Origin: Piliocolobus tephrosceles
Lineage: Eukaryota > Chordata > Mammalia > Primates > Cercopithecidae
DNA: 64,000 bases
Assembly: GCF_002776525.5 (NCBI RefSeq)
Contig: NC_045441.1
Coordinates: 108,281,440-108,345,439 of the forward strand
Direction: 5' to 3'
The position numbers were made by a program, and so were the translations under genes. Under the pieces are notes generated by a model. The model did not search any database. It was not told the DNA's origin and worked only from the letters and a program-made list of their open reading frames with translations. Positions within the stretch are counted from its first letter, which is position 1; each line of letters begins with the position of its first letter. Positions 48,675-62,307 of this stretch are shown here, piece by piece.

Positions 48675-50504
48675 CTCTCATTCTTTTTTATACCCCTTAC
48701 AGAGCTTGGCATAATGCCACGTGCAGAACTGAAATTATATATTTGCTGAAGGAATGAATTTTTTCAACTACTTATTGACTATGAGAAATGAAGAAAAGAC
48801 ATGTTCCCTTTATTCTGTTGAAGCTAAAGGAAAAAATGCTCAATTAACTCAAACAGAAATATGTTCCATGCATTCATTCTAAAGAAGACTAAATACTAAT
48901 CAACTGTCGTTAAGAGTATGACATTACTATAAAAAGAGTGAAAAGTGACTCTGAGTTTTGCAAGGACAAGACAGGAAGAAATGAAATTTCAACCTCTTGG
49001 AGGAGCTTGTTATACATTTAAAGACTGGTTTTCTTGTCTTGCTTTTAGAATGAAGTTATTACTTTAGAGTTATATTGCTTTTTGCAGACACACATGATGC
49101 TGAATTTTGGAATTCTGTATAAAATATACCCTCACCTGAAATGACTTAGCTTTTTGATGTCAGGACATTAAGGGACGAGGCAAATTAATTTCAAGATCCT
49201 TTGAAGCCCTATGCTTTTTTTTTTTGAACTGTTTGGTTTTTCCCTCTGTTTTATCTTTTAGAAAAGGCTCGAAAACTTTAAACACATAATTAGACAACTA
49301 GAGAAAGAACTCTAAAGCTGTCTAACCATTTATTTTATTCTATAAAAGTACATCATAATGAAGAGTATCAATGTTCTAGGTGACAAAGGTCGTATATACC
49401 TAAAATAGGTAATAATTGTGTTCATATGTGTTAATATCACACCATATATCCCATCCTGCAATATTTGAACTTTCCATAAAAACAATAGCCTGTGGTGAAA
49501 CAGCTTGTCATGTGTACTAATGAAAAATTGCCCGAGATATCCTGATGAGATTCTTCCTGAACTTATTTTACCCCCGAGGTTTGGGAATTCACTGAACACA
49601 ATGTAAGATTTTTCTCTATCTCTTACCCTCTACCAAAAATTGTACATAAAATTCAGAATATTTCAAGTTTAACATGATTTTTCGAGTGCAATCATACGTT
49701 GGATAATTATTTTAGAGTGCTAAATGGCAAGAGGACAGGTTGAAGGGGGGTGAAAGTTACTTGTTTTTGACACCAAATTTATTTCAGACTTACAAGCAAA
49801 TAGTTGTTCACTTTATTTCTCATTTTGTATAGGCCCTTCCTTGTTAAGAGCTGAGCAGACTCTTACAAAATACAAATGGGCAAACGCCTACTCTTATGTA
49901 ATCTTCATGTTCTCTAAAAATAATAGGGTGTTAACATCATTGGAGCTTTCTCTTTCCAAAGATTCTACATAGCAGATTTGGAAAAGCAAGTGGAAAAACA
50001 ACTAATAAGTATGGACACTTTGTAAAATATTAAAATAAGATTTGAACAGTCATTACCTCATTTTGACTTTTCAACTTTAGAGACTTTATGTGGGTCAGTT
50101 CCCACTGCCTTAATTAGCAAAATCAAAATAACAAAAAATGGCAATTTTCTGTACTCTCTGTTTTTTTCCTGTTCTCAGCCTGTAGCAATAATTATATTTT
50201 CCAAATGCGAAACACCTCATTTAAAATGCAAGCTTCCTCAAAGTTGGCCAACTCTTATGGGCTCAAAGTGGCACAAATAAGTAAATCTTTTTTTTTTTCC
50301 TGATGTTTTCCCCTGGTAAAACTCCTTTTGGCACGAGCACTGAATATAAATCAGCCACCATGTAAATAAATTTCTGTGTCAATATTTTTTTATTGTAAAA
50401 AATTTTGCCCATTGAAGTAAAACAAGAGCAAGGATTTACAAATCAGATTGCTAGTGCATTTCTAATTTATACCTTCCATGAATAGCCTTTAAGCCACAGT
50501 TGCC

Positions 50505-50508
<4 letters not shown>
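48675..50508. other. Unique AT-rich sequence
   Basis: No gene or repeat recognised. Confidence 0.4.

Positions 50509-50553
<45 letters not shown>
50509..50553 (+). repeat. (TA)n microsatellite
   Basis: About 22 uninterrupted TA units, self-complementary and probably length-variable. The Tyr/Ile-rich open frame on the minus strand here is an artefact. Confidence 0.95.
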
Positions 50554-50557
<4 letters not shown>

Positions 50558-50559
50558 TA

Positions 50560-51010
50560 GCTGGAAACAATTCATCAAGTAAGTTACCCCCTTTCTTTCA
50601 AACGCACTTGTATTAGTAAAAGGTTGAGTAAAGACCTCTGGGGAGCAAGGGCAATTTTTGACATGGGTCTCAACAGAATAAACTATGCAGGGACAATATA
50701 GAATACATTGGAGCAATAACATTATCACATCATAGGCTGATTGAGAGGCATTTCCTTGCATTTCTGTCCTTTTACCATAAGCCAATAGTAGCCACAGGCA
50801 TTTGACTGGAGAGCCTGGAGGATTGACAGGCCTGGCAGTCATTACACGCTGGATTGAATACTAGATTACTCCAAAGTGGCTGAGGGTCAGGGATCAGTGT
50901 GTTCCCTTTTGGCACTAAATGACTTTAATATCCTTACTGTATTAGTCAATTACTTTAAAGCTGCTGCTCTCTGAGCTCTCTCTGCCCCCCTGCAGTTTAC
51001 TATGGACATT
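50560..51010. promoter_or_regulatory. Candidate conserved non-coding block
   Basis: Repeat-free, less AT-rich than its surroundings, with motifs such as 'attagtcaattactttaaag' and 'ataacattatcacatcatag'. The look suggests constraint, but no alignment was available. Low confidence. Confidence 0.25.
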
Positions 51011-51250
51011 TGAATTGCTCCCATACTTAACCCACACATCTGCTTTTAGCTGTCAAAAGAACAGTGCTATCAGTGGAGCTATTGACAATATGAAAAGAAC
51101 TGAGATACTTGCTGGAGGTGTCAAGTGCCTCTCTCTTTTGGCTGCTTCCTTTAAAAAAAAAAAAAAAACTAAATAACTCACTTACAAAAGTGGTCCTAGA
51201 GAAAAGGAATTCAGCCTCATTTAATCTAGTGGGATGTAAAGTGACCAATA

Positions 51251-51284
<34 letters not shown>

Positions 51285-54200
51285 TGGGGTTGTTTTTATT
51301 TTGTTTTGTTCTGTTTTTTTATCACTTACTTCCATAAACTGCACACCATCTATGTGGGTTTTTATTCTGTGGACACACACTGAATATCACTGTGAGTGTG
51401 CACCAATGTGAGACCCTCTATCAAAGTCTCTATTTCATTCCACAATGGTTCTAGTGATGGTAGAGAATTATACTGCACTTCTCAATTTACTGGTGCAACA
51501 CAGTGAAGAATTTTATATCACAGCCACTGAACTTTAAAAGGTCTGATGTGGCTTGGTGTTAAACCAACATGTCTAGATTAAATGTGGACTAAGGTGATCC
51601 GAAATGTAAAACTACTTGAAAGTCGTGCCTTCAGTGTTTCAGAAAAAGTGATACAATTCCCACACAAGAGCACATCTGTTGAGTGAGCCCTGACTTGTGT
51701 GTGAGTGTGTGTGTGTTTGTGTACGTCCCAGCACTACAGTGATAATAAATGACGTTGCAGGAAGTTGCTAAAAGATTATCAATAGCTATTTCATACAGAA
51801 ATAGAAAAATGAGACAGAAACATATAGAAAGGTTAACAATTACCACTAGCTTATTTATACCAGAATCTGAGAAAACCACTGATTTCCTATCTACAGAGCA
51901 TCTCTTCAGTGAGAAGGTCTGGTTGTTTGATCAGAAAATGCTCCTAAACATTTTTTTAAGTTTCCATTATTGATTCTATGTCTTTGCATACATGAAATTA
52001 TATGTCAATGTGAGCAATTCTTCACAAAATAAAAAAATTAAAGCTTTATCTTTTCTGAAACAATAGTTAAATTAATACACATAATTGACACTTTTTTGTT
52101 TGCTTGTTTCTGAGAATTCGCACCCATAAACTGTGGTTTCAGGGGTCATTCAACTTCTTTTGCTTATAAAAGATTCTTCTTAGATGAAAATATCCTAGAA
52201 AACACAATGTTACTAGAAACATTATATAACCAACCCAAGTCAAAAATGACTTAAAAAATACAAGTTTAAATTGCATGTAAGTTATTAGAAATGTTAGTTT
52301 TTGTCATTACATTGACATTTTAAAGGCAATTTAAAGAGGAAAATGTCACGAAATTATAAGATTAGATAACTGTTTTGTATTATTTGCTAAACTTAAAGAT
52401 GTTGACTTTTAATTGCTGAAGATGACATTAATCCGATCCTAAAGATCTAATATGTATCTTTAAACTTCACAGTAGTACAGAACAATTTCTGAGTTTTAAT
52501 CATTTCATGCCATTTTCTGTTTAATTAAAAGGCAGTGGTTTTTTTTTCTTTTTCATTAGCTTAGGTTTTGTAAGCACAGATCATATAAATACACATGAAG
52601 TAAACTACATATACTTGAGACTCTCAAAGCTGATATGGCTCCTACCATAGGAAAGCCGACAGACCATTAAACAATAGTGAATATTTCCTTTTAGTGGGCA
52701 TCTATAAAGTATGTAAAGATTATTGCCTTGGGAAATGAATTTTCTGATTTTGCTAATTTAAAATTTAGCCAGCAAAGAACCTTAAACAACTTGATACCTC
52801 TTGGCAATCATGTGTCATTAGCACTTTCCATTCATTTATATTTTGTTGTGTTTTGGGAATTGAGTATTCTGGAGAAGAAAGGTAGCCTGACAAGAAAGTG
52901 ATTGAATAAGCCCCCTTGGTAGTTGGGATGACAGAAGGTGAAGAACTGTAGCTGCAGCTGACAACTTCTTTAATATGAATCACTTATAAATATTTACAAT
53001 TCATAGTTCAACAATAACTCTATGGGTAACACATAAACAGAAGCAACTGATGGATTGTTTGCAATCCTGATCATTACTGTTTTGATGGGACTATGTTTTT
53101 ATTAGAAAGTGTTTTTGACAAATTCATTTGTTAAAGTTTATTCTCTTCTATGTCTCGTTGTTATTTCTAGTAAACTTCCTTTGCAGTTTACTTATTGCTT
53201 TGCATTTTTGTAATAAATACGTAGTTTGCATTACTGAGGATTAGCATCCTCTTTCATTCTGTTATGGTGGTTTTGATGGATGCGTTTAAATTGTGTTCTT
53301 ACTAGAATATGTTACAAAGCAAATAGAGTACTTTTTTTTGCAAAGCCACACACTAGTTTCGTCTTAAACACAAGAATAACAATCTTTGCAAAATCTGCAA
53401 AGTAAAACGCTGTGAGATGTCTTATAGAACACACAAATCTACAGCAATCTGTTAATGTAGCACCTAATTTTCATTTTCACAGATTTTATTATTGCTTCCC
53501 TAATGTAACCAGGAGGATTTGAATGACCAACTGGAGTCGATACTCCTTTTCTCCTGACTTAGTGAGTAATGAGGTAGACAGCCCCCTAACCCATTAGGCC
53601 TTCAATTGTGAAGTGGGAGTGCAGTTAGCTTTCAAAGCATAGAAAAAGCTATCCTTTATGACAGTGAAAAATAAAACATGTAGAATTATAGTCTATGCAT
53701 TTTAACATCTCTACTGAGTAATTACATAGAAAATTAACTAACATCCAAGGTCTCTGAGTTTCTCTTCTATTGTAGTATAAAATGTGACTATTTTATATTT
53801 GCACATGTAGTACCTGATTTGATATGTTCTAATTTTGGAAAAAACAACTTTACAATTTCTGAGGCAGATAATATAGTTACTGGAGAACGATTGACTTTAA
53901 AAATAGTCTCCCTTTAAACAATGATGAAAGTTTACTCTATGAGTGGCATAAATAAGGATGAGAAAGCTTTTGGAATGTGTGATCTTATCTTTAACAACTA
54001 TGTCTGAATGTTTCCTAGTTTTTTATGAAAATATGTGTTCATGTGTGTGAATGTGTGTGTTTCATAATTCTGGTATAAAATAATTGACAGTTGATTAAGG
54101 AAGTATCATTAGAATCATTTAAAATGTCTTTTTCCCTTTGAATTTGCTTCATAAATAAACAATGGAAAAAGGGTCCACAGAATCTGCTTATCATGTATCA

Positions 54201-55125
54201 TGCTTCAATATGTAAACAACTTACTGACTGGCTTTGTGGGAGAGGAGGGCTCATAATTTTCAGCCTGAAAATGACATATACAAATAAAGGAACTAAAGCA
54301 TGGAAAGTAACATATTTTGGTCTTGTGACTAATGGTAACCTGGTGCTATTGAATTACTGAACTGTGTCTGAGAACTAATGAGAAAATTTTCCCAGGGGAA
54401 TCTTTATCCAGTGCACTTGGAGAGCACCTCGGGGACCTATTCTGAGTCTGTCACCTTCCCCGTCTCATTGACACTCCACTTCTTTACCACCATTACACTG
54501 TGCAACCATTTCACTTCACACCTCACGATTAGAATATTAAAAGGAGAGAATACTACACGACTTGTTCCAGATAGCAGAGTTGTTTTTGACACTTAGAATA
54601 GAAATTGTCACCAGAGTATCACAGACATGAGAGTCTCCAACTGAGTAGAACATTCTAAAGCTTAAAGCTATTTTATTTTACAGCTAATGAAAACTTTTAA
54701 GAAATCTCTTAATGGCACCTAATTCATTTACTCAGAGTTATTTAAGGGCTGCATAATTTTAACCCAAGAGAATAATTGTACTCTTAGAGTTACAAAAAAT
54801 GATTTTGCCATAGAAATTTCTCTTGGGTCATTATTATATTGATCTTTTGTCAGTTATTGTTTTATTTGATCTTGTGTATACACAGGTAAAATGTACATTT
54901 CTAGACAGAGTGTGGCATTTTTTGATTGGGCAATGATTAAGAATGGTAATACTATCACAGATGTGTTACTGTAGTGACTAAACACAGGTTTATACTAGAA
55001 CCCATGCTGAAATACCTAACAGGGTACTCCTACTTTCTGACACAAAGGAACAAAGAAGAAGAAAAAGGTAAGACCATATAAGGACGTGTCTCACTATTAC
55101 TATGCTTTAAAAAAACAATCTGTTT
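51011..55125. other. Unique AT-rich sequence
   Basis: Holds an A16 run (51152-51168), an A29 run (51254-51282), and TG repeats at 51698-51722 and about 54038-54060. No gene, RNA or clear transposon was recognised; 53480-53650 is somewhat less AT-rich and repeat-free. Confidence 0.4.
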
Positions 55126-55385
55126 TGATGAGAACACAGGGACACAGGGAGGGGAAAACACACACTGGGGCCTGTCAGGGAGGGAGCGGTGAGGGGAGAG
55201 AGAGCATCAGGATAAATAGCTAACGCATGCAGGGCTTAAAACCTAGGTGACATGTTGATAGGTGTAGCAAACCACCATGGCACACATATACTTACATAAA
55301 AAACCTACACGGTCTGTACACGTGTCCCAGAACTTAAAGTAAAAAATAATAATAATAAAATAAAAAAATTAATTAAATAAATAAT
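55126..55385 (+). mobile_element. L1 3' UTR, sense, 5'-truncated
   Basis: Starts 'tgatgagaacacagggacac', followed by 'actggggcctgtcagggagg', 'gcaaaccaccatggcacaca', 'taaaaaacctacacggtctg', and an A-rich (AAT/AAAT) tail. Diverged L1PA-like. No clear target duplication was found. Confidence 0.88.
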
Positions 55386-58300
55386 ATGATTTACAATGAG
55401 TCATTAATTAAGAAATTCTCTTCTGAAGGGTGGGGGCTATTTTATTTTTATCAGAAGTAAAATCCCTGACACTAAAAAAACAAAATTAGTGTTGATCTGT
55501 TATTTTATCTTTTCACAAAGCATGATGACTGCCTCTTTGGTTAAACTTTACTATATCCCTGTAGCATGGCAAGCATTATTATTTCTATTTCTGAGGTCAG
55601 ACTATTAAATTAACAGCAGCACACATTCATGCAAAATACCCTTCCATGCAAATTTTGGGCTGAAATTTATTAGTTCTGCCAATGACCTTAGCAGTTATCT
55701 GTGTATTTTGCAAAATATATTTTGCATAATAATTTAAATGTCCTTATTAATATTTCTGCTGCATTTACTTTTGCCCCATATTAGACAAGCTCCACTCTTC
55801 TTAATAACTGGTCAAACATATCTTCTCACATGGACAAATGGAGACAAATATTATTGGAGACAAAATTCTGCCAAATAATAAATTTCCAGAGCCATTCTCC
55901 TTCCATAACAGCTTATGGAAAGTCTACTTTTCTACAGCTTAAGATATTTCATTATTGAAACTCGCTTAGGCTAGAAAAGACTGTAGTCCTGGTTTGGTCA
56001 CTCAGGTTTTTATTATGGAAGTGCATACTGGAATTTGCTATTTTTACAATTCACCTTCCTGAATTGGCCTTATATATTGCTATTCCCTTTTCAAAACCCT
56101 ATTGCAGACCACAAGAGGGCTAGAACAAATTCTGAAGTTTCCTGTTTTCTTTTAGGACACACCCAGAAAGATTTATCTCTGGCAAAAGTAGAACCGAAAA
56201 CACTGACGAGTTTAAAAGAAAGCTTAAATGCTTGGAATTCATACAGTATTTTTAATGGTGGGAAATTTGGATGGAATTGTTTATGGGGAACTATCGGCCT
56301 TGAGAAAGACATGAGAAAATCCATGTAAGTTTATCAGTCCAATGTGGAAAGTCCAGGTGAAAAGGAAAGGGATGAATTAGACTCAGCATCAGGGTGTCAG
56401 TGTCGATTGAACATCTCTGTTTTCTACCTCTGACACATTCTGCATCACATGCATAGTTAAGAGCTGGCCTTATGGATCTTTCTTTCCTCTGCAAAAAGAC
56501 ATGAGCTGAATTTTGGCTATTTTTCTTTTTTATGGATTCAAAAATTATTATTTGATATATAATACAGAGCTTTTATCATGTCTGTTCATTTAATGTGATA
56601 GAAGCAAGAGAAAGAGAATCAAAATGGTCTAATTGTTGGTATAATATTTGTATTTAAGTACTCAAGTATTAAAGTGATACTTGCCTAGTGGATTGAATTT
56701 AGAAAGCCTGTTCACCCTATGGCTTAAGTGCTGTAAATGAAACCTTGTGACTCTCAGGTGGTAATAATTCAAAATGTAACGCACATGAGGGAGTTAAACA
56801 CATACTCATAAGGATACATGAGCCGTCCATTACAAGGGTTTCCTTCATTTTCTATGCCAGAGTCACAAAATAACTTCAAACTTCATCCCAGAGATGAAAT
56901 CAAAAGTCCACCTCACACACATTAAAAAGGACATCTCTACGGATTTAAACTAAGACCTGATTATTCAGGAGCAGCTTATTTGGCTCGTGGCTAAGTCAAA
57001 GTTTGCTACTTCTGGGCATGTTTGACTATAGGGAACTCGCCCTCATTTTCATCCTTCTGCCTGTTCTGAAGGATGTGAAAAACACACAACTTCATCTTTA
57101 CTCATGTGGTTTTGAATAGGCTCTGATTTGACTCATCTTTTTCAGAAGTGGGAAAAAAAATATAAAGTATTTGCATGTGCAGGGATTTGGGGATTTATTC
57201 TCTTTCTTCTCTTTTTCCATTTCTTTTTCCCCTTGACAGAATTTCTGGTCTTTAAGCATTTGTAAGGCCTTTGCTTCATTCTTTCAAATCAGTCCATGAT
57301 ATATGAGTGGGGAAATGGAAGACACAGGAAACCAGAATGGATTCCTATCCACAGGACTACTTAAGACCTCAAGGACTACAGGTCACCACCCTGGGTTAAA
57401 TAGTTCAGTTGGAAGTGCCTCAACACAGTATAAGCAGTCATAAACCAGCATCATCCAAGGGCATGAGCCCCTCTTTCAAGCTAATTCATTGGATACACAA
57501 CCCCATTCTGGCACATTACTCTAATTTGCACATACTCATAAACACTACACTTTTTGTTTTTAACTTATTGTACCTGAACCGCCTCCAATCTCTTTGTTAT
57601 ATAAGTTTTTAATTTTGGAACTAAATTAGCCATACGAATGAAACTTTTTAGGACAAACAACAAACAAAAAAGAAATTTGTTCATCCAACCAAGATTCAGA
57701 TTATGTCAGACCAACCAATCTTTTCAAAGGGAACAGAATCAGAGCAATCCGCTTCTAGATTCCAGTAGAATTAATTAGGAATGCCTGAAAAGTGATTTCT
57801 ACAAGTATAACATGCATGCATCAGTAGAAAAGGTATGTGAAAACTTTGAAAACACTTTGACTCGGTATTGAATTCATGCAAAAAAGAAACAACAATTTGA
57901 ACCTTATCAACCACTTCAATTCATATTAAGATAATGGTAGAAAAGGAAGGGTCATGCTTTTCATTGCTGAAGTTTTCTACATTAATACACGTTTGGTATT
58001 TTATTTTCAGTGTCAAAGAACCTAGCTGACAGTTTGAATCAGAGTCAATTTATTTCAGCAAATATTATAAATTGATACCTGGTTTACATTTCTGTTGTTT
58101 TGATAATCCGTGGCTGAGCTGATTTCCCCACACTCTACTTTTATAACTTTAAAGTGTCATTTGAGAACAGAGGGGTTTTATTTTCTCATGATCTTATGCA
58201 GTTGCAGAAATATTTCTTTGAGGTAGTTTTGGAGAGATTTCCTTTTGGCTATGTGTATACAATCTCTAAATAAACAGTGAAAAGTTGAAAAGTTCAGTCA

Positions 58301-59010
58301 ATTTCCTTTGTTATTGGTTTTGTAGACACCAAATAAGAATCTAACTTAAAATAATATGCAAACTAGTTTAATTAAAGTAACCTGCCAAGTTAGTTCGATC
58401 ACTCAAAATCTTAGACATACTGTTAAAATCTTTGTTACTCAAAGACCGTAGCAAATTTGCACATAGCTAAAGACTGTATGAAATTTAAGTTCAGTACTAC
58501 ATAGATATCAGTCTAGTGTTTCTTCATCTTGATTTTGCTTGAATTTTTCTTTATAAACTCTTAATACAAATAGTAAAAATAACGAGTCATTGGATTTGTT
58601 TTTTTCTGCATTAGCTTTCCATGGGAGTCTAGATGTTTGTCTCTTTTCTCTAATGCAAAATATCAAATATTTAGGGACTGGTTGCTGAGAATGTTAAATA
58701 AATGAGAGATAATCCCTGCTCCCAAGGAGTTTTGCATTAGTAGGGGAGATAGGCTCCAAATGACTTAATACAAAATATCATGTCAAAGGAAATTAACTCA
58801 AACATGTGCAAGCAACATTTTGACAAAAGTACAAGGAGAATGAGAAAAGAATTTATGGAAGAAAACTTGAGGGATAAGTAAGATTTAATATTTAGGGGGG
58901 AAACCATTCAGATTAAAGGAGAAAACTGAGCAATATATTAACTCGTGAGTGCAGAAGCACGTGAATTTGCATTCTAGTGAAGATTGTGCTGAGGAATATA
59001 GTGGATATTT
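55386..59010. other. Unique AT-rich sequence, with an exon-like stretch
   Basis: No known gene. 56108-56324 has an acceptor-like CCCTATTGCAG before it and a donor-like ATGTAAGT after it (see findings). Possible weak L2 likeness near 58680-58760. Confidence 0.4.
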
Positions 59011-59343
59011 CTTTCTTTCTTTCTTTTTTTTTTTTTTTTTTTTTGAGATGGAGTCTTGCTCTGTTGCCCAGGCTGGAGTGCAGTGCAGTGGTGCGATCTC
59101 AGCTCACTGCAAACTGCGCCTCCCGGGTTCACGCCATTCTCCTGCCTCAGCCTCCTGATTAGCTGGGGCTATAGGCGCCCACCACCAGGCCTGGATAATT
59201 TTTTTTTTTTAGTAGAGACGTGGTTTCACCGCATTAGCCAGGATGGTCTCGATCTCCTAACCTCATGATCCACCTGCCTCGGCCTCCCAAAGTGCTGGGA
59301 TTACAGACATGAGCCACCGTGCCCAGCCTGTAGTTGATATTTC
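58999..59343 (-). repeat. AluY-like element, antisense, with 13-bp TSD
   Basis: The Alu occupies 59012-59330. TAGTGGATATTTC (58999-59011) recurs as TAGTTGATATTTC (59331-59343), 12 of 13 bases. 'Gtgcagtgcagtggtgcgat' holds a 5-base internal duplication. 'Cgcattagccaggatggtct' and 'aacctcatgatccacctg' are AluY-type. Confidence 0.92.
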
Positions 59344-60915
59344 AAAGCCACGAAGGGGACAATACATGAAATGAATGCTATATCTAAAATTATTTACTAG
59401 AGGCTTTGAAGAAGCATATTTTATAATATTTAATTTTCAACAAAATGTTCAGGTTTAAAGGAAAGTGTGTGACTAGCCAGTTTAATTTTATTTTCAGATT
59501 CATTGAAGTATTTGCATGCTGTAAATCATTCAATGGGAAGTTAAATTCATCTGATTTACATTACGTTGAAAATTTTTACCAAAGTGCCATAGCTACAGAA
59601 AAGTACATAGAGCAGAACTTATTTGCTTTGTATCTAGAGAAAAGAGAGGAAAATATTTTCCCACAAAATATAGGTTTCGATCTATTATCTATTATTCTTT
59701 TTGACAGTAGAGATCAGAAAAATGAATTTTCCATGGCTAAGAACTTTAGAGAGAAATCATTAAGGGGTCTCACTTACTATTCCCAAAGTGTTTTTGATTC
59801 TCTGTGGCTCTGCTGGTGTTCCAGGATTATTTTGTTGGATGCACTGGAACTGCACTTCTGCAAGGCAGAGGCACAGTGGTTCTTGGATTTAGCTCACCTT
59901 CTGGGAGTCAAAAAGGAGAACCAAAGTAATTAATTTCAATCTCGGAGCATAAGGTAAATTGTGAAATCTTGTTTATATTTTTAGGGATGTAGTCATAGAT
60001 AGACTTGAAATTGAATCTTCCTCAAAAAGATTCATCAAAGAATGTCTTTCATCTGGTTTGTGTTGCTTTGTTAAGAAGTAGTTTCCAAGCACAAGAATCA
60101 CACTACATGTACTCCCTGCCAAAACCTTTCAATGAAGTAGCATCAGCTCATGGAAATCAATGTTAAATTAATACTGAAGTTCCTCAAGTTCATCATAATT
60201 GTTCTTAGGTTTCAAGGTGGCATCATTTGGAATCCTCAACCAACCACCGTGTTCTGGTCATAGGGTTCCAAAACATGCTACAGAAATATCACATATTCCC
60301 AAGTGAGAGGATACAAACTCTCTATCCGATTTGGTTATCAAGCTGTATGGTAAGCCTGAAAGACAGTGAAAATACCAGGGATAACAGGGTGAAAAAAAAA
60401 CTCTCTGGAAAACACTACAAGTGTGTATGTGCTGGTTCTCACTGTACCATTTTTGGTTTGGTTTCTGTACCATTTTTGGAGTTTTATGACAAAGACTTTA
60501 GTTGAGAGTTTGGCTATCACATCTAACAAGATGAATTTCTCTCTTGCCCATCTCTATAGACTCCACTTGCCAACAGTGGTTATCCCCTCCTCTCTATCTC
60601 CTCTGATTTCATCATTTATTTTTCTGTCTAGCCTCATATCTCATATATGTCTTTCAACATTGTCATCTTTGTATACAGAGTATTTAAAAGAACTGTGTTT
60701 TGCTGTCCCAGTCTAGATAATGACTTTAGAACTTCTTATTCCTTTCAAATGGTTACTTCAAACTAATTTTCTATTAAGGTAGCCTTCAAATGTGTGTTGG
60801 TGATTTAGTCCTAAAAGAATGATAAAAATCTGAGTACTACATTGGAAGTTTCTGTTTTCACATAAGTCTTTTAAAAAAATTTCATAAGTTTAAGCAGTTG
60901 CAAATAAAAACATTG
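59344..60915. other. Unique sequence with the longest non-artefact open frame
   Basis: A 162-codon plus-strand frame (59445-59933) starts just after an Alu. I recognise no domain, signal peptide or membrane segment. Other frames at 60227-60716 are short. No tRNA or known RNA gene seen. Confidence 0.4.
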
Positions 60916-61079
60916 TCCAGGCACAACCCTGGGCCCAGCTACTTGGGAGGTTGAGGTGGGAGGATTGCTTGAGCCCAGAAGGTTGAGGCTACAGTTAGCT
61001 ATGGTCTCATCAGTGCACTCCAGCCTGGGTGACAGGGTGAGACTCCTGTCTCTAAATAAATAAATAAATAAATAAATAA
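60916..61079 (+). repeat. AluJ-like right-monomer fragment, sense
   Basis: 'Gcccagctacttgggaggtt', 'gaggattgcttgagcccaga', 'agtgcactccagcctgggtg', ending in (AAAT)n. The left monomer is absent, so this is 5'-truncated or a free right Alu monomer. Confidence 0.8.
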
Positions 61080-61350
61080 CAGATGCAAATTGTGTAATTT
61101 CTGCATATTCTAAATATCACAGTTTAAATAGAGCTTAAATCAATTTAAACTTAGAATAGAACAACATATTAAAAGTAAATTAAGAGAAGTACATGGAACA
61201 TGGTGAAATACGACCTGTGAAAATTCTGCAACTCCATAGAAACAAGAAGAACAGTGGCAAAAATAATAAAAACCAACTTTTTCAGAAACTTGGAAATTCA
61301 CTGAAGGTTTACAACAGTCTAAGAAATATTTATTCAAGAAAAATGACTGA
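61080..61350. other. Unique sequence between two old Alus
   Basis: No gene or repeat recognised. Confidence 0.4.
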
Positions 61351-61615
61351 GTATCACTTGAGGCCAGGAGTTTGAGACCAGCCTAGGCAACAAAGTGAGA
61401 CCCCATCTCTGTGAAAAATTAAAAATTAGGTGGGCATGGTGGCACGCACTTGTAGTCCCAGCTACTCAGGAGGCTGAGGTTGGTGGATCTCTTGTCACCA
61501 GGAGTTTGAGGTTGCAGTGAGCTAAGATTGCATCACTCTACCACTCTACTCCAACTTGAGCAACAGAGTGAGATCCTGTCTCCAAAAAAAAAGAAAGAGA
61601 GAGAAAGAAAAAAAA
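61351..61615 (+). repeat. AluJ-like element, sense, 5'-truncated
   Basis: Begins 'gtatcacttgaggccagg', then 'tttgagaccagcctaggcaa', 'attaggtgggcatggtggca', ending 'agatcctgtctcc' and an A/GA tail. 'Cctaggcaacaaagtgagac' is typical of the oldest Alus. Confidence 0.85.
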
Positions 61616-62054
61616 TACTAAATATTAGTAAGGACCATGAGCTTTGTGACATTTTAACTTGCTCTATTCCCATTCTCCTCTCTTTAGGTCCATGGCAATT
61701 TGGAAAGTGTGAACGGCCATGTCCTTACATAATTTGTGGCAAGTAATCAGCGGCAATTATTTAACATTGAAGCCGACTGAGGTGGGGATAGTACTTGGTG
61801 CTAACAAGAAGCTGACCAAAAATTTTAAAAGGAAAACCTGGGGAATGGTATCTCCATAGGTAGCTCTGAAAAGCTCTGACCTATTCCTGGGAATCTAGAA
61901 TGCCAAGCATGTATGCAGAGATGTGCACATCTTAAGAGAAGGGCTAAGAGTGTCCCAGTCTTTCACCTCTAGCTGACCTTGAGGCTCTTCACAAGCAAGA
62001 AGTGGTGGCTAAGGCGGAGTTGTAGTCTGCCTGTTAGAATGTTGAAGCGTACCA
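61616..62054. other. Unique sequence
   Basis: No gene or repeat recognised. Confidence 0.4.
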
Positions 62055-62307
62055 TAAAACACATAGACAACCTATGGATTGAGATCAAATATTGTCAATC
62101 CCCACATCTGATAAGAGGTTAATGTCCAAAATATACAAGCAATTCTGAAAACACATTTTCTTAATCATTTCACAATATGTATATATATATATCATAATAT
62201 CACTTTGCATCCTATAAATATATGTAATTACAATTTTTCAATTTAAAAAATATATAATAAATTTTTAAAATAATATGAGGCAAATAATATTCTAAATTTC
62301 CAAATTT

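Noticed and set aside
48326..48712. Three open frames at one place on both strands
   Set aside because: All are translations of an Alu.
51254..51282. A29 run considered as the tail of a retrocopy
   Set aside because: No mRNA-like sequence, polyadenylation signal or target duplication was found upstream; treated as a simple homopolymer.
60916..61615. Pair of Alu fragments considered as a 7SL or other RNA gene
   Set aside because: Both have Alu-specific deletions, A-rich tails and diverged sequence; no functional RNA gene structure.
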